Notes: a model not told the origin generated them from the letters alone. A DNA stretch of 19,398 nucleotides from JACMNW01 sp031413495 (GCA_031413495.1 JANOFE010000143.1:1-19398), one strand, 5' to 3'. Shown: positions 1 through 8,169, counted from the first letter of the stretch. Program-made: numbers and translations.

Positions 1-399
1 TTGCGTGATGAACGCGACATGGCGTCAGACATGGCGCGCCCAAACCGCGGCTCCTATTTCACCGATCCAAATTACCGCGAACGGGATGCGAATGGTGATT
101 TCTTCCGGGATGACAAGGTGGCAAGCGCGGTGCGCAGGTCTGGCACCGCATCGGTCGTGACCACAGCCGTTGGTCCAACAACCGTCGACGCGTTGGAAAA
201 GCTTGGGCCAAACGACCCCCGTCAGGCCTGCTACTCGGGGCGGGCCATCGCGGGCGGGGCGTTCGATATGTCGGTGCTGGTTGACGACGGGTATGAAGGC
301 CGTGGCCTGAACGCCGTGGGAAATGGCACTGGTCGGGTGTTTCGGGTTTCGGGCACCTCTGCCGCAACCGCGCGCGCCGCACGCGACATCTACCCGTGA
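1..399 (+). CDS. S8 (subtilisin-like) peptidase, C-terminal fragment
   Basis: This is the last ~132 codons of a larger gene; the 5' part lies outside the window and the TTG at position 1 is probably internal. The segment VSGTSAATARAAR, about 16 residues before the stop, matches the GTSxA motif that carries the catalytic serine of subtilases. The stretch before it (DDGYEGRGLNAVGNGTGRVF) resembles the region leading into that motif in subtilase-like proteins of proteobacteria. The Asp and His of the catalytic triad would be upstream and cannot be checked. The protein ends very soon after the serine motif, shorter than most secreted subtilases. The gene converges on the regulator gene that ends at 412, with only 12 bp between them. 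The fold assignment rests mainly on one motif, so it is likely but not certain; the substrate is unknown. Confidence 0.6.
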   Translation: MRDERDMASDMARPNRGSYFTDPNYRERDANGDFFRDDKVASAVRRSGTASVVTTAVGPTTVDALEKLGPNDPRQACYSGRAIAGGAFDMSVLVDDGYEGRGLNAVGNGTGRVFRVSGTSAATARAARDIYP

Positions 400-411
400 T
401 GAGACCCTAAA

Positions 412-1998
412 CTAAGCCAATATTGGGCGAAGCTGTTCAACCATCCCCAAGACCCGCAGCGTTTCAACCGGGTAGCCCGGCAACAGCAAAAGCCGCGGCA
501 CAAAGTCCTGCTCCAACCTTTGCAGGCGCGTGACATAGTGTTGGGCGTCGGCAGGCCGCCCTTTCAGCAGGCTTAGCGCAATCAGATAGCGCAGGGCCGG
601 GCGGTACATCGGCATTTTTCGATGGCTCGACAGGGCGCTGTCAAACGCCATCTCAGTGTTGCCCAAACTTAACGCCGACAGGCTGCACTGCATATCCCAG
701 CTAAAGCTGTTCGCCATACCATCCGCACTGCTGCGCGCCACCATGGCTACCTCATGTCCCTTCTGAAATTCGCCGCGAAAAAACATGGCTTGGCTCAGGG
801 CGTGCAGGGCATAGGGGTTTCGATCGCTGGCCTCGGCTGCACGCAGGGCAAGGTAATGGCCAAAGTCAGAATCGCCTTTGATCTTCATATGCACCTGTGA
901 CGCCAACGCCAGAACAACCGGGTGGTTGCCCGCGCGGGTGATGGCTTCGTTGCAAAACTCCACCGCCTCCTCGTTCTGCACGCTGTCTGTCTGCCGGAAT
1001 TCAAGCGCCGAGGTCAGCCGCACAAACCCGCGCCAGGCAAGCGCCAATCCCGACAGATCGCTGTCTTGGGCGCGCTGTAAAAGGGTATCGGCACTGTCCA
1101 GGCTGGTTTTGTCAAAATCATAGACCCTGCGTATGGCCCGCTGCACGGCGGCAAAGGGGGTAAGTTTGACCTGCGCTGCGATCAGATCGGCCACCGCACT
1201 GGTCGCCTGATTGACAAAGCGGGTCATTTCCGGCGCATCCCAAATCGCGGCCAGCTGCATTGGCAATTGCAACCGCCCGGTCCAGACACAGCGCCGCGCG
1301 GGCTGGCTATACACCCGCATCAGAACGAACCACCGCTCCGCGTCATCCAGCGATTCCACCTCGATCAGGGCGCTGGCGCTATCTGCCGCCTCTGCCTCAT
1401 CCTGACCTTTGGTCAAAAGCACATCGACATCCCCGACCAGCACCAGTTCGCCCTCAAGCCGCTGCGACAGTGCGCGCAGCAGGAACGACGCGCGTTCAGT
1501 GCCCCCGGGCCCCATGTTGCGAATGATCACCGCAGGCCTTTTCGCACCGGTCTCGGCATGGTTCACCACGGCCACGCTTACCTGCCGTACCGTCTGATGC
1601 CGCATCCGCAGATCGCGCAGCCAATCATCAAATTCCGGGTCGCGCACGTCCAGATCATCCAACAGCTCTGCCAGATCACGGTCGAGGTCGGGGTCAACCG
1701 TCACCATCGGCTCCAGCCAGATCGCCGATCTGTTGCTGCACACGCGGGGCGACAGTGGGCCCAGCGCCTTGCGCATATTGGCCAGCGCCTGCCGACAACT
1801 GCCCGATGCCATCGCCGCGTCACTTTCGCTCCACAGCTTGTCTTGCACCGATGCCCGCGTCCGCCGTTGCCCCGGCGACAGCAAAACCAACGCCAAAAGC
1901 GCCCGCTCTTTTATGCCCTTGGGTGTCCGGTCCAACCCTGCGTCATCAAACACACGGAATGGCCCGCGCAAATTAACTTTCATGGCACGCAAACTCAT
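412..1998 (-). CDS. SARP-like winged-helix transcriptional regulator with TPR-type C-terminal half
   Basis: The N-terminus (KVNLRGPFRVF, then a segment with LLALVLLSPGQRRTR and QDKLW, ending RQALANMRKALG) looks like the OmpR/SARP-type winged-helix DNA-binding domain fused to a bacterial transcriptional activation domain. The middle (about residues 150-280) resembles the linker of cyclase/CadC-like regulators. The last ~220 residues are helical with TPR-like spacing (AWRGFVRLTSAL, ALASQVHMKIKG, ALHALSQAMFFRGE). There is no receiver domain and no membrane segment, so it is probably a cytoplasmic one-component regulator. The frame is open to a TTG at 2010. I chose the ATG at 1998; the ATG at 1983 (MKVNL) is equally possible, and neither has a convincing Shine-Dalgarno. 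It converges on the S8 protease gene and diverges from the restriction-modification gene. Target and ligand are unknown. Confidence 0.75.
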   Translation of the reverse strand: MSLRAMKVNLRGPFRVFDDAGLDRTPKGIKERALLALVLLSPGQRRTRASVQDKLWSESDAAMASGSCRQALANMRKALGPLSPRVCSNRSAIWLEPMVTVDPDLDRDLAELLDDLDVRDPEFDDWLRDLRMRHQTVRQVSVAVVNHAETGAKRPAVIIRNMGPGGTERASFLLRALSQRLEGELVLVGDVDVLLTKGQDEAEAADSASALIEVESLDDAERWFVLMRVYSQPARRCVWTGRLQLPMQLAAIWDAPEMTRFVNQATSAVADLIAAQVKLTPFAAVQRAIRRVYDFDKTSLDSADTLLQRAQDSDLSGLALAWRGFVRLTSALEFRQTDSVQNEEAVEFCNEAITRAGNHPVVLALASQVHMKIKGDSDFGHYLALRAAEASDRNPYALHALSQAMFFRGEFQKGHEVAMVARSSADGMANSFSWDMQCSLSALSLGNTEMAFDSALSSHRKMPMYRPALRYLIALSLLKGRPADAQHYVTRLQRLEQDFVPRLLLLPGYPVETLRVLGMVEQLRPILA

Positions 1999-2023
1999 CA
2001 CAGACCGCAAAAAGGGTTTGGAG

Positions 2024-2031
2024 TGTATAAT
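2024..2031 (+). promoter_or_regulatory. Possible -10 element between divergent genes
   Basis: TGTATAAT at 2024-2031 is a consensus-like -10 hexamer on the plus strand, towards the restriction-modification gene; the same bases read ATTATACA on the other strand, about 26 bp before the regulator ATG at 1998. It lies in the AT-rich part of the 191-bp divergent gap. I see no good -35 at the right distance on either strand, so this is weak evidence. Confidence 0.25.
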
Positions 2032-2162
2032 TTCAACAAATGCGATCGTAGCCTTACCTTACGTCAGCATCGGCATGCGTCAAGCTGAATGCGGCCTGAA
2101 CTTAAGTCGGGCCCTCAGGCGGCATAGCGCTTGACGCCACGCCGCCAACCGTAAACCCTGCC

Positions 2163-2180
2163 CCCAAACCATTTGGGCGG
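2163..2180 (+). promoter_or_regulatory. Dyad overlapping the ribosome binding site of the restriction-modification gene
   Basis: CCCAAA-CCA-TTTGGG (2163-2177) is a perfect 6-bp inverted repeat. Its right arm runs into GGGCGG (2175-2180), the only plausible Shine-Dalgarno for the GTG start at 2190. It could be an operator or an RNA hairpin that limits translation. Both readings are inference from position. Confidence 0.35.
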
Positions 2181-2189
2181 AAAACCCCC

Positions 2190-5100
2190 GTGAGCATTCG
2201 CTTAATCAACACCTACCTCGCCGATATCGACCGCCTGAAAAAACACAGCGGCACCACCACCGAACAGGTCATCCGCGAAGCGTTCAAGGACTTACTTAAA
2301 GCTTGGGCCAAGGCGCAAACCCTCGTCTTCATCCCAGAGCTGCTGTTCGAGACGGCGCTTGGCACCAAGGTCTACCCCGATGGCACCATCCTGCACGATC
2401 TGCGGGTGCCACTGGGCTATTGGGAGGCGAAAGATACCGCCGACAAGCTGGATGATGAAATCGCCAAGAAACGCCTGCGCGGCTATCCGCAAGACAACAT
2501 CATCTACGAAAACTCCCACACCGCCGTGCTGTGGCAAAACCGGGCCGAAGTCCTGCGCTGTTCGATGACAGACACCGCAGCGCTGGAAAAACTGCTCACC
2601 CTGTTCTTCGCCTATCAACGCCCTGAGATTGCCGAATTTCGCGCCGCCGTCACCCAATTCAAAACCGATCTGCCCGCCGTGCTAAAGGCCCTGCGCGACA
2701 AAATAGATGATGCCTACGCCAGCAACCCCAGCTTCCAATCCGCCGCCACCAAATTCCTTGATCACGCCAAAAACACCATCAATCCGGGGTTGGAGCGTGC
2801 CGATGTGCGCGAAATGCTGATTCAACACATCCTGACCGAGGAAATCTTCGCCCGCGTCTTTGACGAGGCTGATTTTCACCGCAACAACAACATCGCCTCC
2901 CTGCTTTACGGTCTGGAAAGCGCCTTTTTCACGGGTGAGGTGAAAAAATCCACCCTGCGCGCTCTGCAACCCTATTACACCGCCATCCACGCCAATGCCG
3001 CCCAAATCAGCAGCCACACCGAAAAGCAAACCTTCCTGAAGGTGATCTACGAAAATTTCTACAAGGTCTATAATCCCGACGCGGCTGATCGGCTGGGCGT
3101 GGTCTATACTCCGAATGAAATTGTGCGCTTTATGATCGAAGGCACAGATTGGCTGTGTGACAAACATTTTGGCAAACGGCTGATAGACCAAGGCGTTGAA
3201 ATCCTTGATCCCGCCACGGGCACGGGCACCTATATCTGCGAACTGATCGAATATTTCCGTGGCCAGCCCGATAAACTGCGCCGCAAATACACCGAAGAAC
3301 TGCACGCGAACGAGGTGGCAATCCTGCCCTATTACGTGGCGAATTTGAACATCGAGGCCACGTATCAAGCCGTCTCCGGCCAATACGCTGAATACCCGAA
3401 CCTGTGCTTTGTCGATACGCTGGATAATATCGGCGGCCTTGGCATCAAGGCGGGGCACATCGGCGATCTGTTCGCCGCCCTGTCCGATGAAAACGTCGAA
3501 CGGGTGCAGCGGCAGAACAAACGCAAAATATCGGTCGTCATCGGCAACCCCCCCTATAATGCCAACCAACAGAACGAAAATGACAATAACAAGAACCGCG
3601 AATACCCGCATATCGACGGGCTGATCAAACGATCCTTCGTCAAACTGTCCACCGCGCAGAAAACCAAGGTCTACGATATGTACGCCCGGTTTTTCCGCTG
3701 GGCATCAGACCGTTTGCATGATGATGGCATCGTCGCCTTCATCACCAACCGCAGCTTTATTGATAGCCGCACCTTTGATGGCTTTCGGCGCTATGTCGTC
3801 GATGAATTTGATGAAATTTACGTGGTCGATCTCGGCGGCGATGTGCGCGCCAACCCCAAGCTTTCCGGCACCAAGAACAACGTGTTCGGCATTCAAACCG
3901 GGGTCGCCATTTCTTTTCTGGTCCGCCGCAAACGCGATCCGAAAAAGGTGAAAGCACCGGCCCGCGTGTTCTATGTGCGGCGGCCAGAGTTGGACACAGC
4001 AGAGGATAAACTCGCATGGCTGTCACATGTGAAGGCGAGCGATGCGGGGTTTGTTCAGGTTGCGCCTGACAAGAACGCGAACTGGATCAATTTGTCGGAA
4101 AATGACTGGGATGCGCTGATCCCGGTTGCAAGCAAAGCGACGAAAACGGCGAAGTCCAGCTCACAAGATCGCGCAATTTTCAAACTTCATTCCCTTGGCG
4201 TCGTCACCGCGCGTGACCCTTGGGCTTATGACTTTGATCGAAATTTTCTCACTAACAAAATCCAACATATTGTTGCGAGCTACGAAGCCGACAGAGAGCG
4301 GCTGCGAAAAGGCGGGCTATCAAAAGCTTTTGCTGACGACCTGAATTATGCCTTTAAGTGGACCCGCCACGTGAAGCGTGCGCTCCAAAAAAACGAAACT
4401 TTAGAATTTACTGAAAGCAAAATCGTTCGCGCGAACTATCGACCTTTCTCGAAAATGTTTATCTATCGTGACTATCACCTCAATGAGGTTGGATACCAGA
4501 CGCCGCTAATTTTCGGTCAGGGCGAAATTAACACTCCAGCTATTACGATAATGGGTGATAGTTCCGGAAAACCATATTTTTCGTTCGCAATCGACACTTT
4601 GCCTGACTTGAATTTCGTAAGCCCGGCCTCTGGTGGGACGCAAACACTACCAATTTACCGCTACACCAAATCCGGCGAGCGCATCGACAACATCACCGAC
4701 TGGGCGCTCACCCAATTCACCGCCCATTACGGCAAGCCTGCGAAAATCTCCAAGGATGATATTTTCGCCTATGTCTATGCCGTGTTGCACGACCCCATCT
4801 ACCGCGAAACCTATGCCCTGAACCTGAAACGCGAATTTCCACGGATTCCGTTCTACCCCAACTTCCCCCAATGGCGCGATTGGGGCCAGCGCCTGCTAAA
4901 CCTGCACATCGGCTACGAATCCGTCACCCCTTGGCCGCTGACGCGGCATGATGTGCCAGATACCCGCGCCGCCGCCGCTGGCATGGCCCCCAAAGCAGCG
5001 CTAAAAGCCGACAAAGCCGCAGGCATCATCACGCTGGATTCGGAAACCACCCTATCCGGCATCCCGCCAGAATGTTGGGACTACAAACTCGGCAACCGAT

Positions 5101-5291
5101 CCGGCCTTGAATGGATATTGGACCAATACAAGGAAAAAACCCCCAAAGACCCCACCATCCGCGCCAAATTCAACACCTACCGCTTCGCCGATTACAAGGA
5201 GGTGGTGATAGACCTTCTGCTCCGCGTCACCCGCGTATCGGTAGAAACCATGGCAGTGACAGAGGCAATGAAGCTGGTCCCAAGGGATTAA
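2190..5291 (+). CDS. Single-polypeptide restriction-modification enzyme, type ISP-like but without helicase (nuclease-methyltransferase-specificity)
   Basis: The 1033-residue protein combines DNA cleavage and N6-adenine methylation. The N-terminal domain (about 1-130) has a PD-(D/E)xK signature: P63-D64, then E79-A-K81 in GYWEAKD. A helical spacer follows (about 130-320). The methyltransferase carries SAM motif I D340-P-A-T-G-T-G346 and catalytic motif IV N453-P-P-Y456, the gamma-class adenine arrangement. Residues ~665-820 are the likely target-recognition segment, and from ~820 on (LPIYRYTKSGERIDN) the sequence looks like the type ISP C-terminal specificity domain. Classical ISP enzymes (LlaGI, LlaBIII; about 1500-1600 aa) have a helicase between nuclease and methyltransferase; I see no Walker or DEAD motifs here, so behaviour closer to type IIG is inferred. 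The GTG start fits the family N-terminus (LINTYLADIDRLK). No separate methylase or specificity gene is adjacent. The frame and both catalytic motifs are intact. Confidence 0.85.
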   Translation: MSIRLINTYLADIDRLKKHSGTTTEQVIREAFKDLLKAWAKAQTLVFIPELLFETALGTKVYPDGTILHDLRVPLGYWEAKDTADKLDDEIAKKRLRGYPQDNIIYENSHTAVLWQNRAEVLRCSMTDTAALEKLLTLFFAYQRPEIAEFRAAVTQFKTDLPAVLKALRDKIDDAYASNPSFQSAATKFLDHAKNTINPGLERADVREMLIQHILTEEIFARVFDEADFHRNNNIASLLYGLESAFFTGEVKKSTLRALQPYYTAIHANAAQISSHTEKQTFLKVIYENFYKVYNPDAADRLGVVYTPNEIVRFMIEGTDWLCDKHFGKRLIDQGVEILDPATGTGTYICELIEYFRGQPDKLRRKYTEELHANEVAILPYYVANLNIEATYQAVSGQYAEYPNLCFVDTLDNIGGLGIKAGHIGDLFAALSDENVERVQRQNKRKISVVIGNPPYNANQQNENDNNKNREYPHIDGLIKRSFVKLSTAQKTKVYDMYARFFRWASDRLHDDGIVAFITNRSFIDSRTFDGFRRYVVDEFDEIYVVDLGGDVRANPKLSGTKNNVFGIQTGVAISFLVRRKRDPKKVKAPARVFYVRRPELDTAEDKLAWLSHVKASDAGFVQVAPDKNANWINLSENDWDALIPVASKATKTAKSSSQDRAIFKLHSLGVVTARDPWAYDFDRNFLTNKIQHIVASYEADRERLRKGGLSKAFADDLNYAFKWTRHVKRALQKNETLEFTESKIVRANYRPFSKMFIYRDYHLNEVGYQTPLIFGQGEINTPAITIMGDSSGKPYFSFAIDTLPDLNFVSPASGGTQTLPIYRYTKSGERIDNITDWALTQFTAHYGKPAKISKDDIFAYVYAVLHDPIYRETYALNLKREFPRIPFYPNFPQWRDWGQRLLNLHIGYESVTPWPLTRHDVPDTRAAAAGMAPKAALKADKAAGIITLDSETTLSGIPPECWDYKLGNRSGLEWILDQYKEKTPKDPTIRAKFNTYRFADYKEVVIDLLLRVTRVSVETMAVTEAMKLVPRD

Positions 5292-5366
5292 TTTTCCCCT
5301 AACAGAAAACACAAAGCACAGCGTTTTCAACGCGTTATAAACCGTAACACACGTGATACCGAAAAA

Positions 5367-5442
5367 TGGTGCCGCTGAAGGGATTCGAACCCCCGACCCC
5401 ATCATTACGAATGATGTGCTCTACCAGCTGAGCTACAGCGGC
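5367..5442 (-). tRNA. thrT-like: tRNA-Thr (anticodon CGT)
   Basis: A complete 76-nt cloverleaf can be folded by hand: 7-bp acceptor stem GCCGCTG/CAGCGGC, D arm GCTC/GAGC, anticodon stem CATCA/TGATG with loop TTCGTAA (anticodon CGT, reads ACG), variable loop GGGTC, and T arm with TTCGAAT loop (two G-U pairs in the stem). The 3' CCA is encoded (5367-5369 on the complement). It lies 45 bp downstream of hemY on the same strand. Its 3' end points at the restriction-modification gene, as expected for an island attachment site. The gene name is only a convention; the amino acid and anticodon are certain from sequence. Confidence 0.97.
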
Positions 5443-5487
5443 CCAATTGCCAGCTGTCTAGCATTCCATCGCCGCCGTTTGTAGCCC

Positions 5488-6915
5488 CTAATTTGCCCGC
5501 CGAACGATCGCCTCTACATCGATCACGTCCGGCTCCGCCGCCGCCGCCTCCGGTTTCGGCATCATCAACGGCGTCAGATCAACCCCGCCCATCCCCACCG
5601 CCGGGGCCCGCCAGGACAGCGTATCAAAGCCGCCGCAATTCTCGCAGATCGGCCCCCACACCGCGTGGATCGCCTGACATTTATCGCAGCACCACTGCGG
5701 CCCCCTAGGTGCCGCCATCGCCCGCGCCAACCAGCCGCGCACCACGGCATCCTCCGCCCCTTCACCCCGCTCAATCGCCGCCATCAACGCAATCGACCTG
5801 CCCGTCGGCATCGCAGTCGCCAAATCCCCCAACGCGCGGCGGGCCGATGGAAAATCCTCCGCCGCGATGTTCAGTTCCGCGAGCAACATCTTCGTTTCCG
5901 GGTCGTCCACCCGCAACGTCGTCAGCACCTTGAACCGCTTCAACCGCGCGGCTGGTGCCTCCTCCGGTTCAATCTCGGCAAAGGCCGCCGCCAGATCGGG
6001 GTGTGGCATCACTTCCCACGCTTTTTTCAGCACCCGCAGCGCGTTTTTCTTCTCACCCTTCAAACTATAACTCCGCGCGGCCATGGCGGCGGCGGGAATA
6101 AGATCGGGCGACAGTTTGTTCGCCTCTATCGCCGCTTCGCGCGCTTCAATCGAGGATGCATCCTCCATCACCACCCGCGCCTCTTGCAAGGCCAGCACCG
6201 CATCGCGGCGGCGATAAACATCGCGCGGCAATTCGCCCGATTTCAGCTTGGCCCCAAGCGTGGTGCGTGCGCCTTTCCAATCGGCATGTTCGGCCTGCAA
6301 TTTCAGCAACACATCTTGTGTCTCGGTATGCTTCGGTTTCAACGCGAACGCTTTTTCTGCCAGCTTCAACGCCGTTGCAGTATCGCCCTCGGTCAGCTTT
6401 TGCTGCATCAACCCGCGAATGCCAACAAATCGCGTGCTTTGATCCCCAAGCAGCGCTTTGTAAGCCTCGGTCGCGCGCTTGGTATCCCCTGCCATTTCGG
6501 CCGCCTGCGCAGTCAGCAAAGTTGTCAGTTCCGGCTTATCCAGAAACTTTTCGGCCTTGGTCGCCCGCGCCAAGGCAATGCGCCCTTCACCAGACGCAAT
6601 CGCCATCATGCCCTCGGCCAGCGCGAGGTAACCTTTGCGTTCACGGTTGCGGTCAAAGTAGCGAGAGATCGCAGTTTCATCGCCGTTCACAAAGCGCAGC
6701 ACAGCCACAATAAGGCCGACCAACTTCATTAACAGCCAAACCAGTGCCACCAGCAAAAGCGCCGCAATCACGGCCTGCAAGGGGCCAAAGGTAAATTCAT
6801 AACCTGCAACGGCCACCCGAATACCGCCGCCTGTATCCAGCAAAAGGCCCGCGCCAAAAGTCAGCCCTGCAATGGCCGCGACAAACAGCAAAACCTTGAT
6901 CAGTGACCAGATCAT
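5488..6915 (-). CDS. hemY: HemY-family TPR membrane protein with C-terminal zinc-ribbon-like motif
   Basis: The 475-aa protein starts with two hydrophobic segments (about residues 1-25 and 40-75), followed by HemY_N-like sequence (NRERKGYLALAEGMMAIASG), a long TPR region in the cytoplasm or periplasm, and a C-terminal tail. This is the TPR HemY encoded beside hemD/hemX in proteobacteria, not protoporphyrinogen oxidase; its precise role in heme synthesis is unsettled. Near the end are two CxxC pairs (C410/C413 and C424/C427) in CCDKCQAIHAVWGPICENCG, a rubredoxin/zinc-ribbon-like knuckle reminiscent of LapB. The start ATG at 6915 has an AGGGG ribosome binding site. It is the third gene of the minus-strand hemD - mitofilin-like - hemY series, only 10 bp after the preceding gene, so co-transcription is very likely. 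Confidence 0.9.
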   Translation of the reverse strand: MIWSLIKVLLFVAAIAGLTFGAGLLLDTGGGIRVAVAGYEFTFGPLQAVIAALLLVALVWLLMKLVGLIVAVLRFVNGDETAISRYFDRNRERKGYLALAEGMMAIASGEGRIALARATKAEKFLDKPELTTLLTAQAAEMAGDTKRATEAYKALLGDQSTRFVGIRGLMQQKLTEGDTATALKLAEKAFALKPKHTETQDVLLKLQAEHADWKGARTTLGAKLKSGELPRDVYRRRDAVLALQEARVVMEDASSIEAREAAIEANKLSPDLIPAAAMAARSYSLKGEKKNALRVLKKAWEVMPHPDLAAAFAEIEPEEAPAARLKRFKVLTTLRVDDPETKMLLAELNIAAEDFPSARRALGDLATAMPTGRSIALMAAIERGEGAEDAVVRGWLARAMAAPRGPQWCCDKCQAIHAVWGPICENCGGFDTLSWRAPAVGMGGVDLTPLMMPKPEAAAAEPDVIDVEAIVRRAN

Positions 6916-6925
6916 CGCAGCACCC

Positions 6926-8095
6926 CTATTGCCCGTTCAGTGTTGCGGAAAGATCGGCGATGGCTTTTTCTGCGTCCAATCTGCGGGTGGCATCGGCGAC
7001 CCAGGCGGCCATCGCCTCGGCCCCGGCGGGTGGCAGGCTGGCAAGTTCCGCCAACGACGCCTGCAAATCACCCCTGCGCACTGCAGCTTCGGCACGAGAC
7101 AGAACCGCATCGGGATCAGCCCCTTCGCGCGGCGTCAAGGACCGCGCGCCAGATTGGCTGCGCAGAAACGCAGACAGCCGGTCTGCCCAGCCTTCCCCCA
7201 TATCCGCGCGAATTGATGCATCAAGTGCTTCGCGGGCCGGTTCAGCAAAGCTGTCTTGCAGTGCCAGCAAGGTTGGCAACCCGTCAACGGCAATAGACAA
7301 CGCCTTTGGCACTTCCGCGCCCATTGCCTTTAGCCCTTCAAGCGCCGGCCCAAGCGGTGCGCCGCTTTCAAAAGCGGCTCTGACATGGCTTAAGGCGGCC
7401 TGCTTTGCTGCCGCCTGCGCCGCAGCTTCGGCCGCATCAAGGCGGCCTTGTGCAGCCGCTGATGCCGCCTCGATATCTGCTGTCAGCGCCGAACCTGCCC
7501 CTTTTTGCGCCTCTATTTCGGATCGCAACGCTTTCATTTCGCGGTCCATTGCCGCAAGTGCCACGGCGGGCGCGCCTTCGCCACCGGCAGATGCGGCTTC
7601 GATCGCGGTCAGCCGATCCTCTAGCGTGGTCATGCGCGCCTCAAGGGCGGCGGTATCTGGCGGGGGTGTCAGGGCTTTTTCCACCGCTGCAAGACGGTCC
7701 GCAAGACCGGCATCCGGTGTGGCAGAGCCCGTGCGCGCGGCGAGATCTTCGATTTGTGCCCTTAGCGCCGCGTCGTTGCTGGCCTTGGCTTCAATCTGGG
7801 TTTGCAGGGCGGCTATGGCATCGGCTGCGCCAGTTTCCGGAAAACCATACTTCGCCACGCCAAACCCGGCACCAGCCACGATTGCGCCACCCAACATAAA
7901 GCCGAGCAGCCCATTTTTCTGCTTTGCAGGTTTGGGCGGCAGAACGGCTGTTGTTTCAGCGGCATTTTGGTCGTCGGTCCCGGTAAAACGATCCGGCTCT
8001 TGCAGGATCACCGGCTCTGACGCTTCTACAGCCAACAAAGCCCCATCATTTTCGCTGGCAGCTTCGCTGGGCTTTACATTTTCCACATCTGCCAT
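6926..8095 (-). CDS. Mitofilin/Mic60-family inner-membrane protein (COG4223-type)
   Basis: The 389-aa protein has an acidic, low-complexity N-terminus, one transmembrane helix at about residues 62-82 (NGLLGFMLGGAIVAGAGFGV), a long Ala/Glu-rich coiled coil (about 95-220) and a C-terminal helical domain (LSHVRAAFESGAPLGPALEGL, then GDLQASLAELASLPP) typical of alphaproteobacterial mitofilin homologues. Such proteins are placed beside hemD/hemY in this class and are related to mitochondrial Mic60, which shapes membranes and bridges to the outer membrane. A periplasmic coiled coil is inferred. The frame is open to a TTG at 8125, but the ATG at 8095 is preceded by GGAG at a good distance (AAGGCGGAGATCCGGCC before it), so I chose it. 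It sits between hemD (74 bp upstream) and hemY (10 bp downstream). Confidence 0.88.
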   Translation of the reverse strand: MADVENVKPSEAASENDGALLAVEASEPVILQEPDRFTGTDDQNAAETTAVLPPKPAKQKNGLLGFMLGGAIVAGAGFGVAKYGFPETGAADAIAALQTQIEAKASNDAALRAQIEDLAARTGSATPDAGLADRLAAVEKALTPPPDTAALEARMTTLEDRLTAIEAASAGGEGAPAVALAAMDREMKALRSEIEAQKGAGSALTADIEAASAAAQGRLDAAEAAAQAAAKQAALSHVRAAFESGAPLGPALEGLKAMGAEVPKALSIAVDGLPTLLALQDSFAEPAREALDASIRADMGEGWADRLSAFLRSQSGARSLTPREGADPDAVLSRAEAAVRRGDLQASLAELASLPPAGAEAMAAWVADATRRLDAEKAIADLSATLNGQ

Positions 8096-8169
8096 GGCCG
8101 GATCTCCGCCTTGTGTCGGCGACAAAATATGCGCCGCTGGTGTATCTTAATCTGTCCATGCGGCGGCAT

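Noticed and set aside
1267..2088. Open frame of 273 codons on the plus strand
   Set aside because: Antisense to the SARP-like regulator; His/Gln/Pro/Arg-rich without motifs.
2682..3611. Open frame of 309 codons on the minus strand
   Set aside because: Antisense to the methyltransferase domain with its NPPY and DPATGTGT motifs; no independent support.
5665..6732. Long open frame of 355 codons on the plus strand
   Set aside because: It is antisense to hemY, rich in Arg/Pro/His/Gln as expected for a shadow of GC-rich coding DNA, and has no ribosome binding site or known domain.
6903..8150. Open frame of 415 codons on the plus strand, Ala/Ser-rich
   Set aside because: Exact antisense of the mitofilin-like gene; composition is that of a complemented coiled-coil sequence. 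The minus-strand gene has the membrane helix, family features and operon context.
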